Shown one piece after another: positions 17,864 through 28,104 of a stretch of 64,000 bases of DNA. Made by a program: the position numbers and the translations under genes. How positions within the stretch are numbered: position 1 is the first letter of the stretch; each line of letters begins with the position of its first letter. Location of the stretch: assembly GCF_002860205.1 (NCBI RefSeq), contig NZ_PGVB01000016.1, forward strand, positions 107,576 to 171,575, read 5' to 3'. The stretch is from Bacillus sp. T33-2. Its GTDB lineage: Bacteria > Bacillota > Bacilli > Bacillales > Cytobacillaceae. The notes below the pieces were generated by a model that was not told where the DNA came from, did not search any database, and was given only the letters and a program-made list of their open reading frames with translations.

Positions 17864-19075
17864 ATGTATATAAATATAGCCGATGATAAAAAAATCATTG
17901 TGGATGCCGTTGAGGCACGGGATGCTGAATTATGTGAATTAGCGTTGCAAATCCACCGGAATCCGGAGCTAAGTTTTCATGAGCATGAATCCGCCAGGTC
18001 GCTGATAGCGCCACTAGAAAAAGCTGGTTTTGTGGTTGAAAGGGGAATTGCCAATCTGGAAACGTCATTCAGGGCCACATGGGAAGGCGAACCTGGTGGG
18101 CCGACGATCGCACTTCTCGCTGAGTATGACGCTCTGCCGGGATTGGGGCATGGGTGCGGCCATAATCTTATCGGAACGTCTGCAATTGGTGCTGCACTGG
18201 CATTGAAGGATGCTGTTCCAAACTTGAAGGGTAAAATCGTTGTACTCGGGACCCCGGCAGAAGAAGTGGGCGGCGGGAAAATTGTAATGGTGGAGGATGG
18301 TGTATTCGATGAGGTCGATGTCGCGATGATGTGCCATCCCCATAAGAGCACCATGGTCCTGCGCGGAGGATTGGCCTGTGTGGATGCCACCTTTAAATAC
18401 TACGGAAAGGCGACGCACGCTGCGGCCAGTCCTGAACAAGGCATCAGTGCACTCGATGCCGTCATCCATACCTTTGTTGCCGTCAATTCCCTCCGCCAGT
18501 TTTTTAAGGACGATGTAAGGATTCACGGTATTATCACGAAGGGTGGGGAGGCAACGAATGTTGTGCCTGCCTATTGTGAGGCTGAGTTTCTGTTAAGGGC
18601 AGAAACCGTAGAGGAATTGAAGATTGTCCGGGAGAAGGTGTATGCAGCGGCACGGTTTTCAGCGGCAGCGGTGGGTGCCACTGTTGAGATAGAGGAAGGC
18701 CTTATTTACGCCGAAAGGAATAACAACGTCACTTTGGCTAATCTGTTCAAGGATAATTTGGAGCTTCTGGGCGAAGAGGTTGCCGAACCTCCGAAAAAGG
18801 GCGGCATAGGTTCTTCTGACATTGGTAACGTTGGACAAGTCACAGCGACAATTCATCCTTATATTAAAATTACTGACACTGCGAATACTCACACTCCGGA
18901 GTTTGTCGAAGCGGCCGGTTCAGAAGAGGGAATGGCAGGGTTGAACAAGGCGGCTAAGGCCTTGGCGTTGACAGCTTTTGATTTGTGCATTGATGAAGAG
19001 CACTATCGAGCGGTTCGCGCTGAATTTGAAGCCTGGAAAAGCGAGAAGCAGCAAAAAGAAAAAGCAAGCATTTGA
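17864..19075 (+). CDS. M20 family amidohydrolase (AbgB/IAA-amino-acid hydrolase-like)
   Basis: A 403-residue M20D-type metallopeptidase. Metal-site segments are LLAEYDALPGLGHGCGHNLIGT and LGTPAEEVGGGK; the lid domain contains YYGKATHAAASPEQG. Members split N-acyl or aminobenzoyl-glutamate-type amides or short peptides. The ATG follows ACGGAGG. It forms an operon with a YfcC-type transporter and an M28-like peptidase: a transporter plus two hydrolases would take up and cut an amidated amino acid or small peptide. The substrate is not deducible. Confidence 0.88.
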   Translation: MYINIADDKKIIVDAVEARDAELCELALQIHRNPELSFHEHESARSLIAPLEKAGFVVERGIANLETSFRATWEGEPGGPTIALLAEYDALPGLGHGCGHNLIGTSAIGAALALKDAVPNLKGKIVVLGTPAEEVGGGKIVMVEDGVFDEVDVAMMCHPHKSTMVLRGGLACVDATFKYYGKATHAAASPEQGISALDAVIHTFVAVNSLRQFFKDDVRIHGIITKGGEATNVVPAYCEAEFLLRAETVEELKIVREKVYAAARFSAAAVGATVEIEEGLIYAERNNNVTLANLFKDNLELLGEEVAEPPKKGGIGSSDIGNVGQVTATIHPYIKITDTANTHTPEFVEAAGSEEGMAGLNKAAKALALTAFDLCIDEEHYRAVRAEFEAWKSEKQQKEKASI

Positions 19076-19107
19076 AAATACATAGTAAAGGGTGAAGGGG
19101 TTTGAGC

Positions 19108-20532
19108 ATGAATAAAGGGTCTGCAATTGAACTAGGGGGAAAGCCCAAGACGAAATTTTTTAAAATGCCACATACATTTGTCATCATTTTATGTATGGTA
19201 TTATTTGCCGCAGTGCTTACATATTTACTGCCGGCAGGTGAATTTGACCGGGCGGAAGATAAGAGTTCCGGCAATACCGTAGTAGTAGAGGGTTCATACC
19301 ATGCGGTTGAACAAAATCCGGTCAGCCTGGTTGACCTGCCTTTGGCAATTGTCCAGGGGCTTGTAAGTGCAGCCGATACAGTGTTCTTTATCTTTATTGT
19401 CGGCGGTGTTTTTCAGATCATTAATTCTACTGGGACTATTGAAGCCGTAGCAGCCCGGGTTGGAAAGACATTCATGAACCGAGGGCTTGTCATCATCCCA
19501 ATTTTCTTGAGCCTGTTTTCTGTCGGCGGGTTTACGATCGGCATGTCAGCAGAGGTTATGGCATTCGTGCCGATTGGGATTGCGATAGCGAGGGCACTTG
19601 GCTATGACGCAGTGACTGGGACGGCGATGGTAATGCTGGGAGCGGCTGTTGGCTTTACCGCCGGGCTGCTGAATCCTTTTAACGTTGGGATCGCCCAATC
19701 CATTGCGGAGCTTCCAATGTTTTCCGGGATGTGGCTGCGCGCCATTATCCTCGTTGTTCTTTTAGTCGTGACAAGCCTATATATCATTCGTTATGCGAAG
19801 AAGGTAAAAAAGAACCCGGCCTCCAGTATTGTCTATCAGCTGGAAAAGGAAGAAGCCCATCAAAATCTCGATATCTCTTCCTTGCCAACGATGAAAGCGG
19901 CCCATTACTTGACGATTGTCACGGTCATTGCAGGCTTTGGCTTTTTGATTTGGGGAGTATCGGAGAAAGGCTGGTGGATGCAGGAACTTGCTGCCTTCTT
20001 CCTCGCTTTAGGGGTAATTGTTGGTTTCCTTTCAAAATATGGCCCTAGCAAAATAGCAAGTGAATTTGTGGCCGGGGCGAGTGCAATTACATTTGGAGCG
20101 TTTATCGTTGGTTTTGCCAAGGGTATTGTTATTGTACTTGAACAGGGACACGTGATTGATTCAGTTGTCAACGGCCTGGCCAGCATGGTCGACCAAATGC
20201 CTGGTGTTATCCAGGTACTTGGGATGTACTTTTTCCAAACGATCATGAATGTCTTTATTACGTCGGGAACAGGGCTTGCAGCGACGACGATGCCGATTTT
20301 AGTCCCTCTGTCGGATTTAATTGATGTTACAAGACAGACGACTGTTCTTTCGTATCAGCTTGGTGACGGACTTTCGAATTGTATCCTGCCTACGTCCGCA
20401 ATGTTAATGGGAAGCCTCGCTGTTTCCAGGATCAAGTACCAGGAATGGGTGAAGTTTTTCTGGCCATTGTTGCTGTGGTGGGTTGTCATTGGCGCGTTTT
20501 TCGTCATCGTTGCCGATATGATCCAATATTAA
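19108..20532 (+). CDS. YfcC family membrane transporter
   Basis: A 474-residue membrane protein with about 11-12 hydrophobic helices. It matches the YfcC/DcuC-related group (PF03606): KMPHTFVIILCMVLFAAVLTYLLPAGEF at the N-terminus, GGVFQIINSTGTIEA, and a C-terminal TSGTGLAATTMPILVPLSDL and DGLSNCILPTS, segments found in transporters of arginine, ornithine or peptide-like anions. The ATG at 19108 has GAAGGGG 7 nt upstream. It lies between two hydrolase genes, so it probably imports their substrate. Confidence 0.88.
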   Translation: MNKGSAIELGGKPKTKFFKMPHTFVIILCMVLFAAVLTYLLPAGEFDRAEDKSSGNTVVVEGSYHAVEQNPVSLVDLPLAIVQGLVSAADTVFFIFIVGGVFQIINSTGTIEAVAARVGKTFMNRGLVIIPIFLSLFSVGGFTIGMSAEVMAFVPIGIAIARALGYDAVTGTAMVMLGAAVGFTAGLLNPFNVGIAQSIAELPMFSGMWLRAIILVVLLVVTSLYIIRYAKKVKKNPASSIVYQLEKEEAHQNLDISSLPTMKAAHYLTIVTVIAGFGFLIWGVSEKGWWMQELAAFFLALGVIVGFLSKYGPSKIASEFVAGASAITFGAFIVGFAKGIVIVLEQGHVIDSVVNGLASMVDQMPGVIQVLGMYFFQTIMNVFITSGTGLAATTMPILVPLSDLIDVTRQTTVLSYQLGDGLSNCILPTSAMLMGSLAVSRIKYQEWVKFFWPLLLWWVVIGAFFVIVADMIQY

Positions 20533-20549
20533 TAAGGAAGTAATGGAAA

Positions 20550-22241
20550 ATGGTAAACTATACGGAATTGCTAGACTCTATTGACAAACATCGGCTGAAA
20601 CAGCATGTCAAAACCCTTTCCCAGTGGGAACGGCTTACGGGGGAGGCAGAAGCTGAAAAGTCGGTCGACTATATCATAGAAGAACTCGAGAAGCAGAATA
20701 TCAACCATGAACGTTACCAATTCGACGGGTATTTCAGTGATCCCGTCCTCGGGGAGGTCAATCTCATTGCCTCAAGGAAGCTGGAGATAAAGGCTAAGAC
20801 GAGATCCTTTGGTTTAAATGTCCCGCAGGGAGTGAAAGGGAACCTTATATACGACTACTATAGTGAAAATACAAGAACTGCTACAGGCCCAGAAGACCGT
20901 TTTGAAAGGATGCACGGCAAAATTGTTGTCAGCTGGGACTACTTCGAGGACTTTGTAACAAAGATTGAACAGGCTGGTGCAACCGGCCTGATTCACATTT
21001 GGCCATCAAAAGAAGAAGCGATTCATGAAGAAACGGTAGGTACCGTTTGGGGAACACCGACCATTGAAAATGTTGGGCAACTAACGAAAATTCCCGTTGT
21101 TGGCGTCAACAACCACGATGGAATGCAGCTGCTTAAGCTTTTGGAGGAAGAAGAAGTTACGGTTGTCTTAAAAACAATCGTCAATACTGGGATCAAGCGT
21201 GTCAGTCTTCCGGTTGCCACCATCCCCGGAGAAACGGAGGAATATATTCTCATCTCCGGCCATTATGACTCCTGGCATAAAGGAGCAACCGATAATGCCG
21301 TGGCCAACGCCCTCATGCTTGAATTGGCCCGGATTTTTTCAGGCAAGTCCAGTAAACGCGGAATCAAAATCGCCTGGTGGCCGGGACATTCAAATGGCCG
21401 ATACGCAGGGTCTGCCTGGTATTGTGACCATTTTTGGCAGGAGCTCAATGAGCATTGTGTCGCCCATATCAATATTGATTTCCCCGGCTCAAAAGGCAAT
21501 GTAAATGTAGTTCCGAGATCAACCTCCATGGAGAGCGCCGGATTTTTGGAGGAGATTATCACCTCTTTTACAGGAAAAAGGCCATCTCGCTTTGATTATC
21601 TTCCTCGCGGGGCGGACCAATCGTTTTGGGGGGCGAATATTCCCATTCATCTGATGCTTAAATATGAACCGAATCCTGAGGATAAAATCTACCAGACTCC
21701 GGGAGGCAATTGGTGGTGGCATACAGAAGAGGATCTGTATGACAAAGTAGACTTTGACCTGCTGGTCCGGGATACTGGGATCCATCTTGCCATTGTGAAT
21801 GAACTGGCGAATCGGGTCGTTCTGCCGGTTAACCTTGTGGAATTTGTGCAAACCAGCAGAAAGATTATCGATGAATTGGATCAAAACTCAGATGAAGACT
21901 TTGATTTTAGCGACGTCCATCATGCCTTGCGGAGATTAGCTGACGCGGTGCAGGCTCTATGTGAAAAGGAAATACCAGATGCCATTCATTACAATAAACT
22001 GTTGAAAAAAATCGGCGGATCATTAAACAGGATTAAATTTTCCTATTCGAGCCGATACGATTATGACAACACCTTTCCCTTCAGGCCCTATCCAGGCCTC
22101 GCGAAGGTAAAAGACATTTACCGCAGCAATACTTCGCCTGAAGAATTCCTGTTCACAATGGCCTTTTTTGTCAGGCAGCGCAACCGGGTTGTGAATGAAA
22201 TAAAAGAAGTGATCCAGGAAATCAATAGGTATTTATATTGA
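20550..22241 (+). CDS. M28-like metallopeptidase with PA domain, altered active site
   Basis: A 563-residue protein without signal peptide. Residues about 40-200 resemble a protease-associated insert. The M28 fold follows with ISGHYDSWHKGATDNAVANALMLELARIF, which has the usual His and Asp zinc ligands. Where classical M28 enzymes carry adjacent Glu-Glu (catalytic base and zinc ligand), this one reads AWWPGHSNGRYAGSAWY, so both glutamates are missing. A later INIDFPGS and PRGADQSFW fit the fold. It may be a specialised branch with a changed metal site, or a non-peptidase. It is the last gene of the LysR-linked operon. Confidence 0.8.
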   Translation: MVNYTELLDSIDKHRLKQHVKTLSQWERLTGEAEAEKSVDYIIEELEKQNINHERYQFDGYFSDPVLGEVNLIASRKLEIKAKTRSFGLNVPQGVKGNLIYDYYSENTRTATGPEDRFERMHGKIVVSWDYFEDFVTKIEQAGATGLIHIWPSKEEAIHEETVGTVWGTPTIENVGQLTKIPVVGVNNHDGMQLLKLLEEEEVTVVLKTIVNTGIKRVSLPVATIPGETEEYILISGHYDSWHKGATDNAVANALMLELARIFSGKSSKRGIKIAWWPGHSNGRYAGSAWYCDHFWQELNEHCVAHINIDFPGSKGNVNVVPRSTSMESAGFLEEIITSFTGKRPSRFDYLPRGADQSFWGANIPIHLMLKYEPNPEDKIYQTPGGNWWWHTEEDLYDKVDFDLLVRDTGIHLAIVNELANRVVLPVNLVEFVQTSRKIIDELDQNSDEDFDFSDVHHALRRLADAVQALCEKEIPDAIHYNKLLKKIGGSLNRIKFSYSSRYDYDNTFPFRPYPGLAKVKDIYRSNTSPEEFLFTMAFFVRQRNRVVNEIKEVIQEINRYLY

Positions 22242-23142
22242 GATTGGATGCCTGTGACAAGCAGGGCATCTGTCGGAGTATTTATGCATCGAACTTCGGA
22301 AAACATAATTGTTTTTCGAGGTTTTTTGTTTTTGGGGGATCATTATTAAGGCAGGCCTGCCGGAAAGCGTGGGTACGGTTCTCCCTATTCTTTGAAGTTA
22401 TGATGCGTGTGCCGGGAACTTAATAAACTTGGTATGGGCGGTGGAGCCTCTCTTTTTCTGTCTGGTCATAGAGGTTCGGTGGCTCCTCAAAGAAAACTGT
22501 ATTCCGAACATCTCAACGCAGTAAATTCGAAGAATACACAAACGGAACATGGAGGTTAGTTATTCTGGAATTCAAACTTTAATTTCTTATTTTAAGTGCA
22601 CCTGCTGAAACTGCTTTTTTGTTGTTTAATCACAATGACCGGGCACAGCATTTTTATCCGTCACAACCAAATCAAAGAGAGCCAGATTGCATAAATTAGT
22701 ACGGTACTTTGTTTTTTAATACCCCGTGATGAAAACAGGTTGAGGAAAAATAAGCACAGGTTTCCTTTCATAAGCCCTGGACATTTTTATCTTTACTTCG
22801 ATTTGAAATCAAACGTAAGCGTGACAACAATGGTCGGCTGGTGTACTTTCTATATTTTTACTATTGAATTATGGTTGAAACCAAGGGATGGGTGGATTCT
22901 TGTATGTCCTGCTGCCTGACTTTACACTTTGAATTATAGTATTTTGATTTTCTAACATGGAGGATGCAGGCATGCTGACTTATAGCTGCCAGCATTACAA
23001 GAATTAGCACCAGGAAGCCATTGTCCTTCATGCCCGCCACTCCGTCTAAAAGTGCTGTTATACATAAATTTTCGTTCTACTCTACGCTACTACTGATACA
23101 CAAGGAAGATGAACCCTATATACTCAAACTCGTTTTTCTGTA
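22242..23142. other. Long intergenic region without recognisable gene
   Basis: About 900 bp. It holds the second copy of the dispersed repeat (22443-22499) and AT-rich sequence. I found no open frame with a ribosome site and no clear RNA. It may contain worn-out gene remains that I could not identify. Confidence 0.5.
22443..22499. repeat. Dispersed repeat, copy 2
   Basis: Matches 12740-12799 over about 57 bp. GGAGCC at its start can pair with GGCTCC near its end, and CCTCT with AGAGG inside, so the transcript could fold as a hairpin. Confidence 0.6.
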
Positions 23143-25017
23143 TTATCTTTCAATTGCCTTTTTATCGTTGCCGACCAAAGGTAATTCCACGTAGCTTTCT
23201 CCCAGCTGAACAGTGTATGTGGCACCACTCATGGACGGAATGGTGCGCCTGTAGTCACTTCCTGCGATGATAACTCCGATGCGGTGCCCTGCTTTGAATA
23301 CATAGTCTTCAGGAAGGGCACTCCACTGGAATTTGTACTTTTTCTCTGGTCTCAGTTGGTCCTCAAATAACAGTGATTTCCAGTTTTGTGGATCAAACCA
23401 TCCTCTGGTTACTACTTCGTAAGGTGCAGTATGAGTCGTTTTTTCTGTCTCTTTATAGCAGGCATCATCTTCAGCTGTGCTTTCTCCCCAGCAGCTTTCC
23501 TGGGTAAGTGTCCGGATTCCTTCCCCTCTGCTTTCGTGGTGCACACGGGTGTCCGTTCCATAATCCACGATTAGCACCGTCAGATTTGAATCAGGCTTGT
23601 CCACTTTTGCGCTGAGGGAAATCTCCGGCCTGCCGCTAATTCGCACATCTTTCTCCAGTGTTTCTGTCAGAAATACTAATCGATCGCTTTTTACTGTCGT
23701 TTCGTTAGTTATCATTTCTGTCTCTGTTTGTTTCGGATTATCAGTAAAGCTCTGGGTGAGACGGCCTTTTACAGGGCGTGTACTTAAGTTGCCATTTGAT
23801 TGCTCATTTGCCCCTGGTGAAAACCGCAGTTTCACTGGTATAGCTTTTTTATCTGGCCATGATGTATAGGTTTCCCAGTTGTCTGCTCCTCGTTCTATGT
23901 CTACGGCCGGTTCATCCATAATGCCATTCTCAATGTCAAGCAGCCAGTAATCAAACCACCGGTGCAATGTATCAACCCACTCAGCTCTTCGGAAATCAAA
24001 CGGGTCGACGTGGCCGGTTTCAGTTAACCACAGTTTGCGGGGAACATCCTTCTTTGAAAGTGCTTCCCACCAATCAGCGAAATGGTTCATCTTCACGTTA
24101 TAGTCATTCAAGCCATGGACCGCAAATACACTTGCCTTTACCTTCTTAACATCTTTCACATAATTTCGTTCATGCCAAAATTTATTATAGTCGCCTGATT
24201 GATCATCCGCCTCTTTATTGAGACGGTCAAAAACGGGCTGGCACGCTTCTTTTCGTGCGCTGCTGGTTACAGTCCTGGCTAAGCCGCCGGGTCCATTATT
24301 ATAATATGTAAGTCCTTCATAGCGGTAATAATTGTACCAGCTGCTGATTGCGCCGATTGGCACGATTGTTTTTAATCCTTCGACGCCAGTCGCAGCAACA
24401 CCATTGGCCAATGTACCATCATAAGACTTGCCAATCATGCCTACATTACCGGTCGTCCACGTTGCTTCTACTTCTTCGCCATTTTTATCTCTCGCCTCGG
24501 CCCGCCCGTTCAACCAGTCTATTACTACTTTAATACTTTCAATCTCCTCATATCCACCAGTAGTGGCACAGCCATCTGATTGATTTGTTCCAACCATTTC
24601 TGGATGGACAACTGCATACCCTCTCGGAACAAAATAGTTATCATAGAAAAGAGGGGATTTCTCAATGATACCATCTTTGTCTTTATCTTTTATTTCACCT
24701 TCATTTCCTCGACCAATTCGCTCGTAATATGGGCTAGCATCCATAATGACAGGAACTTTGAGTTCCGCACCTGACTCTTTTGGGCGAATGATGTCTACGG
24801 CGATGCGATCAGCTAGTCCATTATTATCAGTATCCAGGCTGGATTCGACAAATACAGTTTCGCGGATGGCATCACTATATGAATATTTCGGCTGTGATTT
24901 TAAACCAGTAAATGAAGTGTCCTGTGCTGCGGCTACTGTGCTTGTGTAGTTCACCGATGATAGAGTTAAAGAAGCTATTAAAAAAGTAGTAACTAATACG
25001 ATACTTTTCTTTTTCAT
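23143..25017 (-). CDS. Secreted Xaa-Pro dipeptidyl-peptidase (S15/CocE family)
   Basis: A 624-residue serine hydrolase that would remove X-Pro dipeptides or act on related esters outside the cell. A signal peptide ends near VAAAQ (about residue 32). The catalytic serine is Ser198 in GMIGKSYDGT; the acid and His candidates lie in HGLNDYNVKMNHF and ETGHVDPF. The C-terminal third is the jelly-roll X-Pro domain (RISGRPEISLSAKVDKPDSN ... HRIGVIIAGSD). DTDNNGLADR near residue 62 is a calcium-binding-like loop. It is transcribed alone, divergent to the next gene. Confidence 0.9.
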   Translation of the reverse strand: MKKKSIVLVTTFLIASLTLSSVNYTSTVAAAQDTSFTGLKSQPKYSYSDAIRETVFVESSLDTDNNGLADRIAVDIIRPKESGAELKVPVIMDASPYYERIGRGNEGEIKDKDKDGIIEKSPLFYDNYFVPRGYAVVHPEMVGTNQSDGCATTGGYEEIESIKVVIDWLNGRAEARDKNGEEVEATWTTGNVGMIGKSYDGTLANGVAATGVEGLKTIVPIGAISSWYNYYRYEGLTYYNNGPGGLARTVTSSARKEACQPVFDRLNKEADDQSGDYNKFWHERNYVKDVKKVKASVFAVHGLNDYNVKMNHFADWWEALSKKDVPRKLWLTETGHVDPFDFRRAEWVDTLHRWFDYWLLDIENGIMDEPAVDIERGADNWETYTSWPDKKAIPVKLRFSPGANEQSNGNLSTRPVKGRLTQSFTDNPKQTETEMITNETTVKSDRLVFLTETLEKDVRISGRPEISLSAKVDKPDSNLTVLIVDYGTDTRVHHESRGEGIRTLTQESCWGESTAEDDACYKETEKTTHTAPYEVVTRGWFDPQNWKSLLFEDQLRPEKKYKFQWSALPEDYVFKAGHRIGVIIAGSDYRRTIPSMSGATYTVQLGESYVELPLVGNDKKAIER

Positions 25018-25469
25018 CCAATCCCTCCTTCATAATTTAAGATAATTATAGGAGAAATGAAAATAACATTAACAGGTTATATTTTACTGAATTTTAAAAA
25101 TATTCATATTTTTGAGTAGAGCAAAAGAACCAAGTTAACGGGACGAAACAAGAAACCATATAATAGCCTATAAACTTGCAAAATGTTTGTGGTTTCTCCT
25201 GCCAGATTAGTACGAAACGTTTAATATCAGTGTCACTTCAGGTAGAACCTGCTCTAATTTAGACACTTTGTAGCAGAACAAAAAAATAGTGACAGGTAAA
25301 AAGAATCAAAATATTCAAAATATATTGTAAATATTTCATTATCCGTTTTAAAATAAGTTAACCAGTAACGGGAGGGGGTGATGAAATATACAGCATGCTG
25401 TCGTTTGCAGAAATCTTGATCGATTTCATGCAAGATTTAAAAACAATTAAGTAGTTGGGAGGAGTTTTT
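25018..25469. other. Divergent promoter region
   Basis: About 450 bp of AT-rich DNA between the divergent S15 peptidase and Asp-box genes; it must carry both promoters. No small gene is evident. Confidence 0.5.
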
Positions 25470-27797
25470 TTGAACAAAAAAAACTGGATAGTGCTAGCCG
25501 CAGTTTGTTGTCTTGTAGCAACATTCGTTACCGTTTTCCTCTTTCGGGACCAAGCCGCACCAGCTACAGAGAAAGTGATATCAGAAAACAAGGCAGAACC
25601 AAAAGACGAAGAAGGCTTCGTCGAAAAAGGGCCGGGAAAACGGGATGATTGGTTCATGACCCAAAAAGGGTACGAGGAAGATGTTATCCCGAGGGACGCA
25701 TTCCGCAAAGCAACCGAACAGGCTAAAAAGCTTAAAGCTACGACAGCGAGCGAAGCACCTGGGGCGCTGAACCAGGAATGGAAGTTTAATGCTCCCAGTA
25801 ATATCGGTGGACGAGTGGTTGATGTAGCCGTTGACCCAAAGCAACATGACACTATATACATAGCTGCTGCATCCGGAGGTGTATGGAAAAGTACTGATGC
25901 AGGAAATACATTTGAAACAGCATGGGATGATGACAACTCTCAAGCAATGGGGGCTCTTGCAGTCAGCAGCGAGGGAACGCTTTTCGCTGGTACAGGAGAA
26001 GCCAATCCTGGGGGAGGAAGTATTGTCTATGGAGGAACTGGTATCTTCAAATCAACGGATGGAGGCATGAACTGGGTACCAACCGGACTGAAGGAATCAG
26101 GTTCGATTGGCAGAATTGCCATAGATCCGGTCAATCCAAATCGTATTTATGTAGCCGCAACAGGACCTCTTTTCCATGATGGAGGAGAACGCGGGTTGTA
26201 CCGCTCAACAGATGGAGGGAAAACATGGGATTTAGTGCTGGAAGGTGAAAATGCTACTACTGGTGCGGTTGATATTGCGATTGATCCGAATAACCCGGAA
26301 ACATTGTATGCTGCGATGTGGGACCGGATCCGCTACCCAAATAAGCGCCAATATGGCGGAGAAGGTTCGGCGATATACCGGTCAAAAGATGGCGGGGACT
26401 CTTGGACAAAGCTTAAGGAAGGACTGCCGGCAGGCGAAAAGGGCAGAATCGGGATTGCTGTATCCACGTCTGATTCGAACCGGGTATATGCAACTGTGGT
26501 CAAGCCTGACGGATACTTTGAAGGCTTCTACACTTCTGATAATGGCGGTGATTCCTGGATTAAGGCCCCTTATCATAAAGATCTGGCCAACTCCCAGTCA
26601 TCCTTTGGATGGTGGTTTGGCCGAAATTATGTTGACCCGAATGATGGAAACCATATTTTTGTAACTGGTGTAGAGCTGATGGAATCCACAGATGGCGGGA
26701 AAACCTGGGCGAAGATTAGTACGCGGGCTGTCCATGCTGACCAGCATACGATGGCATGGGATGCTAAACAGCCAGGCAGGGTGTACCTTGGGAATGATGG
26801 AGGGGTCTACCGTTCTGAGGATAATGGCTCGGTAACGAAAGGATGGGTTAAGGCGACATATGAGCCTTATACCCAATTCTATACTATGGATATCAGCCAG
26901 CAGGATTCATCAAGAATCTCAGGAGGAACACAGGATAATGGTTCAAACAGATCGTGGGGTAGAGACGGCTGGAATAACTACTATGGGGGAGACGGGCTTA
27001 CTAACCTTATCAACTATGAAAACAAGGATATCGTATATGCCTGTTATCAGTATGGAAATTGTGCATGGTCTGAAGATGGCGGAAACACGATGAAATCTTT
27101 TACAAAAAACACAGTCTCAGAGAGAAGGAACTGGCTGACACCAATCGTTTTTGACCCGAATGACCCGTCCATTATGTACTACGGCGGAAACATGTTAAAC
27201 CGCTCAGTCGATGGAGGCAGGACGTGGCAAGCGATCAGTCCAAGTCTTTCGGATGCGGTAAGCCAGGATGCCTATCCTTATGGAACCATCACGACTATTG
27301 CAGTCGCAAAATCAAACGGGGGTGTGATTTACGCAGGCACAGATGATGGAAAGTTATGGACGACTAAAGACCTCGGGAAAAAATGGACCGAATTAAAGGA
27401 CAAGAATCTTCCTGTCCGCTGGGTCACAAGGGTGGCTGTCGACCCGAAGGATGAAAGTTTAGTCTATGCCACTTTCTCCGGATTCCGTTCTGGTGATAAT
27501 ACTGCTCATGTCATGCAAAGTAAAGATGGAGGAAAGACATGGAAGGATATCAGCGGCAACCTTCCTGACGTTCCCGTCAATGACATTATCGTCAATCCGA
27601 AGAACCGTCACACACTATATATAGCGACTGACGTAGGCGTATTTGTATCTCCTAACGGCGGAAAGAAGTGGTACAGTCTCGGCGAGGGCATACCGATGAT
27701 AGCGGTAACTGATATTAGCTACCATGAAGCGACTGGTGTCCTATATGCAGCGACGTTTGGAAGGGGGATTTACAATGTAAAACTGACTGGCTGGTAA
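25470..27797 (+). CDS. Secreted Asp-box beta-propeller protein (sialidase/VPS10-like)
   Basis: A 775-residue exported protein with an N-terminal signal/anchor (residues 4-25, IVLAAVCCLVATFVTVFLF). At least eight Asp-box motifs of the form S-x-D-G-G-x-T-W occur through the chain (STDGGKTW, SKDGGDSW, SVDGGRTW, SKDGGKTW), typical of BNR/VPS10 propellers. These folds occur in sialidases, glycanases and peptide-binding sortilin-like proteins; no catalytic set for a sialidase is obvious. TTG at 25470 is chosen because GGGAGGAG lies 6 nt upstream. It is monocistronic. Confidence 0.85.
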   Translation: MNKKNWIVLAAVCCLVATFVTVFLFRDQAAPATEKVISENKAEPKDEEGFVEKGPGKRDDWFMTQKGYEEDVIPRDAFRKATEQAKKLKATTASEAPGALNQEWKFNAPSNIGGRVVDVAVDPKQHDTIYIAAASGGVWKSTDAGNTFETAWDDDNSQAMGALAVSSEGTLFAGTGEANPGGGSIVYGGTGIFKSTDGGMNWVPTGLKESGSIGRIAIDPVNPNRIYVAATGPLFHDGGERGLYRSTDGGKTWDLVLEGENATTGAVDIAIDPNNPETLYAAMWDRIRYPNKRQYGGEGSAIYRSKDGGDSWTKLKEGLPAGEKGRIGIAVSTSDSNRVYATVVKPDGYFEGFYTSDNGGDSWIKAPYHKDLANSQSSFGWWFGRNYVDPNDGNHIFVTGVELMESTDGGKTWAKISTRAVHADQHTMAWDAKQPGRVYLGNDGGVYRSEDNGSVTKGWVKATYEPYTQFYTMDISQQDSSRISGGTQDNGSNRSWGRDGWNNYYGGDGLTNLINYENKDIVYACYQYGNCAWSEDGGNTMKSFTKNTVSERRNWLTPIVFDPNDPSIMYYGGNMLNRSVDGGRTWQAISPSLSDAVSQDAYPYGTITTIAVAKSNGGVIYAGTDDGKLWTTKDLGKKWTELKDKNLPVRWVTRVAVDPKDESLVYATFSGFRSGDNTAHVMQSKDGGKTWKDISGNLPDVPVNDIIVNPKNRHTLYIATDVGVFVSPNGGKKWYSLGEGIPMIAVTDISYHEATGVLYAATFGRGIYNVKLTGW

Positions 27798-27817
27798 AAA
27801 ATATAACTCTGATAATG

Positions 27818-27850
27818 AAACTGCCTTCACATATGGAGGCAGTTTTTTCA
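27818..27850 (+). terminator. Terminator of the Asp-box gene
   Basis: AAACTGCCT (27818-27826) pairs with AGGCAGTTT (27837-27845), running into a T stretch. Confidence 0.88.
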
Positions 27851-28104
27851 TCCTGTGGGACAAGTCAATGGTTTCCTAAATTATGAAACTGGATATACTG
27901 CGTATCTCTATTCCCCGGCACAATTTCTCTCAAGCTTCATTTTCAACCTATCTTTGAATGCGAATTTGAATACCCTCCTGGGAAACTCTATGCGAGCAAT
28001 AATCTAAATTGGTGAGAAAGTTACATTAAATTAAGGGAGCAGAAGCAAAGTAATGGGGGGGAGAATTTCCACTTCCTATACGGAAGCAAGTCAACTGGCC
28101 TCTG

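Noticed and set aside
25358..25943. Open frames on the - strand opposite the start of the Asp-box gene
   Set aside because: No ribosome site, and the + strand has a signal peptide and clear Asp-box protein.
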